Below are positions 1-4,863 of a stretch of 5,137 nucleotides of DNA, piece by piece. Location of the stretch: positions 1 through 5,137 of the forward strand of contig CAAEKP010000072.1 in NCBI GenBank assembly GCA_900756555.1, in the 5' to 3' direction. Position 1 is the stretch's first letter, and every line of letters starts with the position of its first letter. The notes beneath the pieces were generated by a model. The model saw only the letters and a program-made list of their open reading frames with translations. It was not told where the DNA came from and ran no database searches. This stretch comes from Peptococcaceae bacterium (GTDB lineage Bacteria; Bacillota; Peptococcia; Peptococcales; Peptococcaceae). A program made the translations under genes and the position numbers.

Positions 1-53
1 ATACCCGATTATTTGTGGATAAGCAACGAATAGCAAATGTATTTTACAGTATT

Positions 54-68
54 CTTATGCAGTATAAC
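54..68 (-). promoter_or_regulatory. Copy 2 of GTTAT-N5-ATAAC-like dyad, candidate operator/-10 region
   Basis: On the minus strand this reads GTTATACTGCATAAG. It shares 14 consecutive bases with the dyad just after the aor stop codon (2152-2165), and the match extends as TTTANGTTATACTGCATAA with one difference. Here the second half-site is ATAAG rather than ATAAC, so the dyad is one base short of perfect. It lies directly past the T-tract of the tupA terminator and includes TATACT, a possible -10 hexamer for whatever lies left of the window. No good -35 is visible at 17 bp, because that position falls inside the terminator hairpin. A regulatory role is inferred from the repetition and symmetry only. 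Confidence 0.45.
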
Positions 69-70
69 AT

Positions 71-101
71 AAAAAAGCGGGCACTTCCAGAAAGCGCCCG
101 C
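71..101 (-). terminator. Intrinsic terminator of the aor-tupA operon
   Basis: In minus-strand RNA, bases 101-92 pair with 86-77 in a 10-bp GC-rich stem (GCGGGCGCTT with AAGTGCCCGC, one G-U) around a 5-nt loop. Six T residues (76-71) follow. It begins 16 bases past the tupA stop codon and should end the operon there. Confidence 0.92.
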
Positions 102-117
102 CTGTGTATCCATTTAC

Positions 118-978
118 TTATTTTGCGTCTGGAGTGAATAAAGGCATACCGTATTCTTCAACACCGTATTCACCAATCAGTTTCTGACCCTGTTCGCTAA
201 CCAGCCATTCAGCGAAAGCGTTTGCGCCTTCTTCATTAATCTGGTCATTTTTTTCCGGGTTTACAGTGATAACGCCGTATGGGTTCAGCATATCAGCATC
301 TTTTTCACATACAATTTCCAGGCCCAGAGTATCTTTCATGGAAAGATAGGTAGCACGGTCTGTGATGGTGTAAGCCTGTTTTTCGTCAGCCATTTTCAGC
401 ACATCACCCATGCCGGCGCCAGCGGAAATGTACCAGTCACCTGCTGGTTCAATGCCAGCTGCTTTCCAGATGCTCAGTTCTTTTTTATGTGTGCCGGAAT
501 CATCACCGCGGGAAATAAATTCAGCCTGTGCATTTGCGATTGCAGCCATGCTGTCCGCTACTTTGTTGTCGCACGCTTTTACACCAGCTGGATCTTCAGC
601 AGGGCCAACCAGTACAAAGTCATTATACATAACATCGTACCGTGTTACGCCGTCACCATTTTCCATAAATTCGTCTTCCGAAGCTCTGGCATGTACTAAC
701 AGCACATCTGCTTCGCCGTCAACACCCATCTGCAATGCTTTACCGGTACCAACAGCAACTGTTTTTACAGTCCAACCGGTTTCTTTTTCAAATTCAGGCA
801 GTAAGTAATCTAACAGACCACTATCCTGAGTGCTGGTTGTAGTTGCCAAAATAATTTCACCTTTTGGTTCAACAGGCTGCTGTTCTTCTGCATCCTTGTT
901 ACCGCCGCAGCCAGCCATCAGCATCATAGCCACTGCGCAGATCAGCAGTACGCTGACCAGTTTTTTTGCTTTTTTCAT
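118..978 (-). CDS. tupA: Tungstate ABC transporter substrate-binding lipoprotein TupA
   Basis: This 286-residue protein is the extracytoplasmic tungstate-binding component of a TupABC-type importer. Residues 1-24 form a lipoprotein signal peptide: a Lys-rich start, a hydrophobic core, then MAGC with the lipidated Cys24. A short polar linker follows. The mature domain opens with ATTTSTQDSGLL (45-56), the TTTST oxyanion-binding signature that separates TupA from ModA and WtpA. The second family motif, RGDDSGTH, is at 157-164. Length is normal for TupA. The ATG (976-978) lies 3 bases after the stop of the ThiF-like gene, and its AGGGGG ribosome binding site lies within the end of that gene, so translation is probably coupled. 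A terminator follows at once. TupB (permease) and TupC (ATPase) are not encoded here and must be elsewhere if the importer works. Family assignment is firm; specificity for tungstate over molybdate is inferred from the motif and the aor context. Confidence 0.95.
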   Translation of the reverse strand: MKKAKKLVSVLLICAVAMMLMAGCGGNKDAEEQQPVEPKGEIILATTTSTQDSGLLDYLLPEFEKETGWTVKTVAVGTGKALQMGVDGEADVLLVHARASEDEFMENGDGVTRYDVMYNDFVLVGPAEDPAGVKACDNKVADSMAAIANAQAEFISRGDDSGTHKKELSIWKAAGIEPAGDWYISAGAGMGDVLKMADEKQAYTITDRATYLSMKDTLGLEIVCEKDADMLNPYGVITVNPEKNDQINEEGANAFAEWLVSEQGQKLIGEYGVEEYGMPLFTPDAK

Positions 979-981
979 TGT

Positions 982-1680
982 TTAGACATCCCCCTTGGTT
1001 GAGATAAAATTTATCATATAGCTGTCAAGATCAATAAAATAAAATCCCTTTGTTTCATAGTCCGCATCAAACAGTACATCAAAAGCCAGCTTCACCATAA
1101 AACCACCCACAACACAAGGCGTATAATAGGGATTCCCCAGCTCTTTTTCAATGCCCGTTTTCTGCCCATTCTGATACAGCGCAGCCACAATGGGGGCATC
1201 CGGCAAACTAACCGCCATCTGTCCATAATTGCCGCCAATAGCGCCATAAACCAATGGGATGTTCATTTTATTACAAACCTGTTCCAGCCATACTTTCACT
1301 TCTATTGAATCGACCGCATCAATCACCAACGTAGAACCATTTACCAGCTCCGGCAGGTTGTCCAAATCTGCTTTCATCGCTATGGGTTCTACCTGTACAG
1401 TGCTGTTGACAGCCTGTACCTTCTGTACTGCCTGTTCCAGTTTGGACTGGCCGATTCCCTGTTCTGTAGCAAACAACTGACGATTCAGATTGCTCACATC
1501 AAAGGTGTCAAAATCCACAAGGCGCAGTGTACCTACACCGCTTCGTGCTAAGCCTTCAATGATAAAACCGCCCAGACCGCCACAGCCAATCACAGTAATG
1601 ACAGACTGCTGTAAAATCTGCTGCTGCTCCAGAGATATTGTTTTATAATTTCTTTTGTATCGCTCTTGCTGTTCCAGCAT
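982..1680 (-). CDS. ThiF/MoeB/HesA-family E1-like adenylyltransferase
   Basis: This 232-residue cytoplasmic enzyme belongs to the ubiquitin-E1-like family, which uses ATP to adenylate the C-terminal glycine of a MoaD- or ThiS-type sulfur carrier. Visible landmarks are the N-terminal RYKRNY (7-12), the nucleotide-binding loop GCGGLGG (32-38), Asp56 and Asp58 in LVDFD, the NLNRQ motif (64-68) with its conserved Arg67, Lys80, and DAVD (121-124), the usual metal/ATP aspartate region. It is shorter than E. coli MoeB, and the two zinc-binding CxxC pairs of MoeB and ThiF are absent. The only cysteines are 33, 136 and 189; Cys189, in TPCVVGG, lies where the family places its C-terminal conserved segment. 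The ATG follows the stop of the carrier gene after one base, with a GGGGG-type ribosome binding site overlapping the carrier's last codons, so the two are surely coupled. The carrier next door is the likely partner. Whether it serves molybdopterin, thiamine or another pathway cannot be fixed from sequence; the aor/tupA context favours the tungsten pyranopterin. Confidence 0.9.
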   Translation of the reverse strand: MLEQQERYKRNYKTISLEQQQILQQSVITVIGCGGLGGFIIEGLARSGVGTLRLVDFDTFDVSNLNRQLFATEQGIGQSKLEQAVQKVQAVNSTVQVEPIAMKADLDNLPELVNGSTLVIDAVDSIEVKVWLEQVCNKMNIPLVYGAIGGNYGQMAVSLPDAPIVAALYQNGQKTGIEKELGNPYYTPCVVGGFMVKLAFDVLFDADYETKGFYFIDLDSYMINFISTKGDV

Positions 1681-1681
1681 A

Positions 1682-1903
1682 TCAGCCGCCCCCTACTGGC
1701 GGGAACAATGCCAATACGCTGTTATCCTCCAGCACTGCATTTGCTTTGGAATGGAAACCATTAATCAGAAAAATCGCAATGTCTTTTTCTGCAATGCCCA
1801 GCGGCTCAATTACATCATAACCGGTCATACCTGGGGTGTAATCCATAAATATGATTTTTTCTCGCCCCTCGCGAAACGTGGCGAATAAACGTACTTCCAG
1901 CAA
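1682..1903 (-). CDS. MoaD/ThiS-family sulfur carrier protein (TTG start)
   Basis: This 73-residue protein has the beta-grasp sulfur-carrier pattern: an opening strand EVRLFATFREGRE (3-15), the strand FLINGF in the middle, LEDNSVLALFPPVGGG at the end, and a C-terminal Gly-Gly. In this family that glycine is adenylated by an E1-like enzyme and then thiocarboxylated to donate sulfur, for example to the molybdopterin dithiolene. The reading frame stays open upstream to a GTG at 1954, but I place the start at the TTG at 1901-1903. A nine-base GGAAGGAGG ribosome binding site sits exactly 8 nt before it, the family's opening strand starts there, and the extra 17 residues would be coded by the RNA stem at 1929-1951. 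The E1-like gene begins one base after the stop. A MoaD-like role is favoured over ThiS because of the neighbours aor and tupA, and because no thiamine genes are seen. Confidence 0.87.
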   Translation of the reverse strand: MLEVRLFATFREGREKIIFMDYTPGMTGYDVIEPLGIAEKDIAIFLINGFHSKANAVLEDNSVLALFPPVGGG

Positions 1904-1911
1904 TTTTGCCG

Positions 1912-1920
1912 CCTCCTTCC
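1912..1920 (-). promoter_or_regulatory. Ribosome binding site fixing the TTG start of the sulfur carrier
   Basis: The minus strand reads GGAAGGAGG, nearly a full complement of the 16S anti-Shine-Dalgarno sequence. It is 8 nt from TTG 1903 and 8 nt downstream of the closing stem of the RNA element, so folding of that element could affect access to it. Confidence 0.85.
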
Positions 1921-1928
1921 AATTACTA

Positions 1929-2123
1929 CAGGACCGGATCTTCAGTGCAGGCACATCTGACCGGACAGAAAAATTATAATTATCTGCACACAGAAGTTGG
2001 ACAGGCTCCTGCGTACCAAAGACGCAGATTTATTCTTTTTTGCCGGGAGAGGCAAATGACTAAAAAAAGAATATTTATTTTCTGTCCTGTCGTGTAATCT
2101 CCTGCACTGAAGACCCGGCCCTG
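1929..2123 (-). ncRNA. Candidate structured cis-regulatory RNA between aor and the moaD-like gene
   Basis: In minus-strand RNA, bases 2123-2101 pair with 1951-1929 over 23 consecutive positions: 21 Watson-Crick pairs and two G-U wobbles (2119 with 1933, 2114 with 1938). On the plus strand those two positions would be A-C mismatches, so the strand that works as RNA is the operon strand. Inside, after an internal loop of 9 and 7 nt (2092-2100 and 1952-1958), a second stem pairs 2091-2078 with 1972-1959 (13 of 14). It encloses about 105 nt with a composite hairpin at 2031-2073 (TTTGCC/GGCAAA, then an A/T-rich extension) and a 6-bp hairpin at 2009-2027 (CTGCGT/ACGCAG). The closing stem ends 8 nt before the ribosome binding site of the sulfur-carrier gene. 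There is no convincing open reading frame within it. I cannot match it confidently to a known class; a diverged Moco/Tuco riboswitch, a new riboswitch-like element or an RNA-processing signal are the options. No target-site duplication flanks it, which argues against a recent MITE. Confidence 0.6.
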
Positions 2124-2139
2124 CCTGATGGCAGAGCCG
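2116..2139 (-). other. GC-rich hairpin competing with the closing stem of the RNA element
   Basis: In minus-strand RNA, CGGCTCTGCC (2139-2130) pairs with GGCAGGGCCG (2125-2116) across an ATCA tetraloop, ten pairs with one G-U. No T-tract follows, so it is not an intrinsic terminator. Its 3' half includes bases 2116-2123, which are also the first eight bases of the 23-bp stem, so the two structures exclude one another. It could also protect the 3' end of aor mRNA. Confidence 0.7.
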
Positions 2140-2150
2140 AAACCTGCAGT

Positions 2151-2165
2151 GTTATGCAGTATAAC
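2151..2165 (-). promoter_or_regulatory. Copy 1 of GTTAT-N5-ATAAC dyad, candidate operator/internal promoter
   Basis: The minus strand reads GTTATACTGCATAAC, a perfect 5-5-5 dyad starting at the base after the aor stop codon. It includes TATACT (2163-2158), a possible -10 hexamer that would start a transcript near 2151, just before the structured RNA. The -35 position is poor (GGTCTG at 17 bp). The same 14-mer recurs at 55-68. Symmetry and repetition suggest a regulator site. The half-site GTTAT/ATAAC loosely recalls ModE-type molybdate-regulator sites, but I cannot name the regulator. Confidence 0.45.
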
Positions 2166-3974
2166 TTAAATCAGGTCTTCCAGACCTAAACGTTTTAAGG
2201 TTTCTTCTGTTGGGAATGCATCTTTCCAGCCACGTGCTTCATAGTACTGTGGCAGAGTCAGTTTAATCTGGCTGTGCATACCTTTGGATGGGCCATTTAC
2301 GATTTCATCTTCTGCAATACGTTTTGGCAGACGGTCATCTTCTGGTTTCATGCCAGCAGCTTTGTTAAACATACGTTCCAGATTGTAAATACGATCGCCC
2401 ACTTCCAGCAGACCATTTACATCATAGTTTGTACCGGTACCTGCATTCAACAGTGCAGCATATTCAGGTGCGCCCAGTGCGAAAGAGCTGAACAGGCACA
2501 TACCCATAGCGTCAATAACAGCGGTCAGATCCTGGAAGATCTTAGCCCATTCTGCTTTGCCTTCTACAGTGGTACGATCCAGCTGTTCTGGTAAGCCCAG
2601 TACTTCTGGAGAAATCATGTAACCACGTACATGGCAGCCGCCACGGTTACTGGTTGCATAAGTGATACCGATACCCTGAATTGCACGAGCATCATAAGCA
2701 GGGATTTCCTGTTTTTTAACGCTCATAGATAATTCAGGCACACCGTAGTGTTCACATAAACGATAAGAGCCGTCACCCATCAGTTTAGCCAATGGATTTT
2801 TACCAGTTGCCATCCATTCTGTCCAGGTGGTCAGAGCTTCTTTGTTGCCCCAGGTCAGAGGAACGCCATCGCAGTCTGCATCGGTAATCAGGCCTCTCTG
2901 ATACAGTTCCATAGCTGCAGCGATTGTACATGGAGTGGAGATTGCGTCCAGACCCATTTCGTTGCAGATTTCATTTGCTTTATTAATTACATCTAAATCT
3001 GTGTTGTCACAGTTTGCGCCATAAGCCCACAGTGGTTCATATTCTGGGCCGCCAACTACATTGCCGTCAGCCAGTTTTACTACACGACCGCAGCCGATTG
3101 GGCAGCGGTGGCAAGCATGATTTTTCACCAGAGAGGTGTCTTTCATGGTTTCGCCACTGAACTGGTCAGCTTCTGGATAGTAAGATTCCTGCCAGTTTTT
3201 AGTTGGCATAGCGCCGATATTGTTGATGATGTTAACCAGTACAGCGGTACCAAATGTTGGCAGGCCTTCGCCGGTAACAGCATTTGCTCTCAGTTTTTTA
3301 ATGCAGTCTACTGCTGCTGTACGCAGTGCATCTACATCATGTGGATCAATCTGTGTTTTTGTTGCTTTTACTACAATAGCTTTCAGGTTTTTGGAACCCA
3401 TAACAGCACCAACACCACTACGGCCGGCAGCGCGGTCACCATCGTTCATGATAGCAGCCAGCAGAGCCTGGTTTTCACCAGCAGGCCCGATGTTCAGTAC
3501 GGAATAGCCTTCGTGTTTTTCTTTTAACAGTTTTTCTGTTTCCAGAGACTGTTTGCCCCATAAGTAGGAAGCATCATGCAGTTTTACTTCTTTGTCGTTG
3601 ATTTCCAGGTAAACAGGTGCATCTGCTTTCCCTTCTACGATGATTGCATCCCAACCAGCATATTTCAGCATAGCACCCCATACACCACCAGAGTTGGAGC
3701 AGGCAATCATGCCTGTCAGTGGAGATTTGGTAACCACCATGTAACGACCGCCAGTTGGTACAGCAGTACCAGTCATTGGCCCGGTAATGTAAATCAGTTT
3801 GTTGTCAGCAGATAAAGGTTCTACTGTAGCACAGCCTTCATCCAGCAGCATACGGGTACCTAAACCACGACCGCCGATGTATTTCACTGCTTTTTCCATG
3901 TCCAGAGGTTCTACATTGATTGTGCGTTCGGTTAAATTAACGCGCAAAACCTCACCATTGTAAGAAGTAACCAT
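2166..3974 (-). CDS. aor: Tungsten-containing aldehyde:ferredoxin oxidoreductase
   Basis: This 602-residue cytoplasmic enzyme oxidises aldehydes to carboxylic acids and passes electrons to ferredoxin, using a bis-pyranopterin tungsten cofactor and a [4Fe-4S] cluster. The N-terminal domain (about 1-205) carries GGRGLG (34-39), the PTGGRYMVV segment with Arg77, and GDRAAGRSGVGAVMGSKN (179-196). The cluster ligands are CHRCPIGC (Cys288, 291, 295) and Cys493 in DAMGMC (488-493), nearly the numbering of the 605-residue Pyrococcus furiosus enzyme. Active-site Glu313 (GPEYEP) and His448 (RGGCH) are present. The first pterin motif reads NEMGLD (338-343), with Asn where DxxGLD is typical. Positions equivalent to the P. 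furiosus inter-subunit iron ligands (as I recall Glu332 and His383) are Lys and Thr. The ATG at 3974 is chosen because AAAGGA lies 10 nt upstream and the family opening (YNGEVLRVNLT) follows it; the frame continues to a TTG at 4079, but those 35 residues are not family-like. No dedicated electron-transfer subunit is next to it. The physiological aldehyde is unknown. Confidence 0.96.
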   Translation of the reverse strand: MVTSYNGEVLRVNLTERTINVEPLDMEKAVKYIGGRGLGTRMLLDEGCATVEPLSADNKLIYITGPMTGTAVPTGGRYMVVTKSPLTGMIACSNSGGVWGAMLKYAGWDAIIVEGKADAPVYLEINDKEVKLHDASYLWGKQSLETEKLLKEKHEGYSVLNIGPAGENQALLAAIMNDGDRAAGRSGVGAVMGSKNLKAIVVKATKTQIDPHDVDALRTAAVDCIKKLRANAVTGEGLPTFGTAVLVNIINNIGAMPTKNWQESYYPEADQFSGETMKDTSLVKNHACHRCPIGCGRVVKLADGNVVGGPEYEPLWAYGANCDNTDLDVINKANEICNEMGLDAISTPCTIAAAMELYQRGLITDADCDGVPLTWGNKEALTTWTEWMATGKNPLAKLMGDGSYRLCEHYGVPELSMSVKKQEIPAYDARAIQGIGITYATSNRGGCHVRGYMISPEVLGLPEQLDRTTVEGKAEWAKIFQDLTAVIDAMGMCLFSSFALGAPEYAALLNAGTGTNYDVNGLLEVGDRIYNLERMFNKAAGMKPEDDRLPKRIAEDEIVNGPSKGMHSQIKLTLPQYYEARGWKDAFPTEETLKRLGLEDLI

Positions 3975-4183
3975 AATAAAACCATCCTTTCTGTGTGCGG
4001 CAATTTTATTTGTGAAATTGCCAAAATTAAAAATAGTTACACTAAGGGTAAGAAATTTTATCCATGGTTTCCTTTCCAAAACGGGAGGCCTTAGAATTTA
4101 TTCTAAAACCCATTGGCTATATACCATATAATCGATGCGATTACTTAGGTAGTCCAGCTCGGGAACCAAATATGATATTGTAT
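3975..4183 (-). promoter_or_regulatory. Long 5' leader of the aor mRNA with several hairpins
   Basis: From the predicted start near 4183 to the aor ATG is about 209 nt with no plausible gene. In transcript order it contains a bulged stem at 4167-4148 (GGT-TCC with GGA-CT-ACC), the inverted repeat at 4106-4091, a GGCCTCCCG segment (4089-4081) next to GGAAAGG, and a perfect 8-bp stem at 4022-3999 (GGCAATTT with AAATTGCC, 8-nt loop), which ends 24 nt before the ATG. CTAAGG (4093-4088) could alternatively pair with CCTTAG near 4042-4048. None of the hairpins carries a terminator-type T-tract. Such a leader suits post-transcriptional control, and the tungsten context makes a Moco/Tuco riboswitch an obvious suspicion, but I do not recognise that consensus here. 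Confidence 0.45.
4091..4106. repeat. Perfect A/T-rich inverted repeat TTAGAAT-AA-ATTCTAA
   Basis: A 7-2-7 inverted repeat in the aor leader. The half-sites resemble Fur/PerR-family boxes (typically 7-1-7), but the spacer is one base too long and the site lies about 80 nt downstream of the predicted start. It may equally be an RNA hairpin of six or seven pairs. Confidence 0.5.
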
Positions 4184-4187
4184 ACAA
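4178..4187. promoter_or_regulatory. Palindromic operator candidate TTGTATACAA at the aor start site
   Basis: A perfect 10-bp palindrome 2 bp downstream of the -10 hexamer, covering the predicted transcription start (about 4183). TTGTATACAA-type palindromes are common operators of GntR/FadR-family repressors. Its position suits repression by blocking RNA polymerase. No regulator gene is in the window. Confidence 0.55.
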
Positions 4188-4189
4188 CC

Positions 4190-4218
4190 ATTATGCCTCT
4201 CATCATTTCTTTTGTAAA
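4190..4218 (-). promoter_or_regulatory. Sigma70-type promoter of the aor operon
   Basis: On the minus strand, TTTACA (-35, 4218-4213, five of six) and CATAAT (-10, 4195-4190, five of six) are separated by exactly 17 bp. The stretch just upstream (about 4219-4240) is almost pure A/T and could act as an UP element. The predicted start is near 4183. It lies past the terminator of the lipoprotein gene, so aor has its own transcription unit. Confidence 0.72.
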
Positions 4219-4295
4219 GAGTATTTTATAAAAAACTTTTTTCCTTAATCAATAACAGAAATCAATACCTGATTTTTTTCTAAAAATTTGCCACT

Positions 4296-4336
4296 AAAAA
4301 AGCTGCTGTCTGTCAGAAAATCTGACAGGCAACAGC
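4296..4336 (-). terminator. Intrinsic terminator of the lipoprotein gene
   Basis: In minus-strand RNA, 4336-4321 pairs with 4317-4302 in a 16-position stem with a single C-A mismatch and one G-U, a 3-nt loop, and then six T residues (4301-4296). It begins about 20 nt after the stop codon and separates this gene from aor. Confidence 0.93.
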
Positions 4337-4355
4337 CCATTTCTGTATTTTAATT

Positions 4356-4697
4356 TTAACCCTGCGCTGCTGTATCATACACTTTTACAATAGTCTGCGC
4401 TTCTGTTTCCGGGTCAGTTTCCACATCAAACTGAATTACAGTGCCAGTTTCCATCGGCTCCAATTTTGCAGCCACTTCTTCATCAAAAAACTGGTACACC
4501 TGAGCCTGTTCCTCTACAATAATTTCAGCGCTGTGGCCATCCGCTAATCCCTGAAATTCACCAGTCAGTGTAGACACCTCTGTTTGTGGCGGCTGTTCTT
4601 CCTGCTGCTGTTCGTTGGTATCTCCGCCGCAGCCACCCAGCAGTAAACCCACAGCCAATAATAAAACCAGTAAAATAGAGCCATATCGTTTCATCAT
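4356..4697 (-). CDS. Small lipoprotein of unknown function
   Basis: This 113-residue protein begins with a classic lipoprotein signal peptide: MMKRYG, a Leu/Val-rich core, and LGGC with the lipidated Cys23. A Gln/Glu/Pro-rich linker (about 26-40) follows. The rest (about 45-110) alternates short predicted strands: TGEFQGLADGHSAEIIVEE, then VYQFFDEEVAAKL, then TGTVIQFDVET and TIVKVYD. This looks like a small all-beta or OB-like surface domain of the kind seen in Firmicutes lipoproteins; I cannot name a family or function. Two adjacent ATGs (4697 and 4694) are possible starts; GGAG lies 8 nt before the first. The gene has its own consensus promoter and terminator, so it is monocistronic and not obviously tied to the tungsten operon. 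The frame at 4558-4773 over the same stretch is a shadow. Confidence 0.86.
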   Translation of the reverse strand: MMKRYGSILLVLLLAVGLLLGGCGGDTNEQQQEEQPPQTEVSTLTGEFQGLADGHSAEIIVEEQAQVYQFFDEEVAAKLEPMETGTVIQFDVETDPETEAQTIVKVYDTAAQG

Positions 4698-4761
4698 GTG
4701 AATCTCTCCTTTTTATTTTTACTGTATCACTTGCATCAAGACCATCCCTGATGTCACTTTT

Positions 4762-4790
4762 ATTATAACGCATAAAACAAACAAGGTAAA
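4762..4790 (-). promoter_or_regulatory. Sigma70-type promoter of the lipoprotein gene
   Basis: On the minus strand, a perfect TATAAT (-10, 4767-4762) lies 17 bp from TTTACC (-35, 4790-4785, four of six). Transcription should start near 4755, giving an untranslated leader of about 58 nt before the ATG at 4697. Confidence 0.78.
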
Positions 4791-4863
4791 GCGCACCGCA
4801 AATTCACCAAAAAATCTCCATCAAATCTAAAACTAATTTGTTCCTGTATATCTCAAACAACAC

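Noticed and set aside
1..53. A gene or RNA at the left edge
   Set aside because: These bases are A/T-rich, with no ribosome binding site, family-like frame or tRNA pattern that I can support; too little is visible to say what follows.
1906..2097. Plus-strand open frame across the aor-moaD gap
   Set aside because: It overlaps the complement of the carrier's ribosome binding site and all the paired RNA arms, has no ribosome binding site, and its product has no recognisable pattern.
1929..2123. MITE or other mobile element with terminal inverted repeats
   Set aside because: The inverted arms invited this reading, but there is no flanking target duplication, the interior is itself paired, and the two arm differences are G-U compatible only on the transcript strand. 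Not fully excluded without genome-wide copy counts.
2116..2139. Intrinsic terminator after aor
   Set aside because: The hairpin is strong, but no T-tract follows on the minus strand, and the plus strand has none on the other side, so it should not terminate transcription by itself.
3108..3527. Plus-strand open frame of 139 codons opposite aor
   Set aside because: It lies entirely antisense to a well-conserved gene, is rich in Cys/Phe/Ser in a way typical of a complement frame, and has no ribosome binding site or family motif. The same applies to the frames at 410-808, 2274-2594, 3220-3507 and 3576-3815.
3975..4079. N-terminal extension of Aor starting at TTG 4079
   Set aside because: The 35 extra residues are unlike the family, lack a suitable ribosome binding site, and would code through the leader hairpin at 3999-4022; ATG 3974 has AAAGGA in place.
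4558..4773. 71-codon minus-strand frame overlapping the lipoprotein gene
   Set aside because: Its start lies within 6 bases of the lipoprotein gene's -10 hexamer, upstream of the start of transcription, and most of it is the +1 shadow of the signal peptide and linker.
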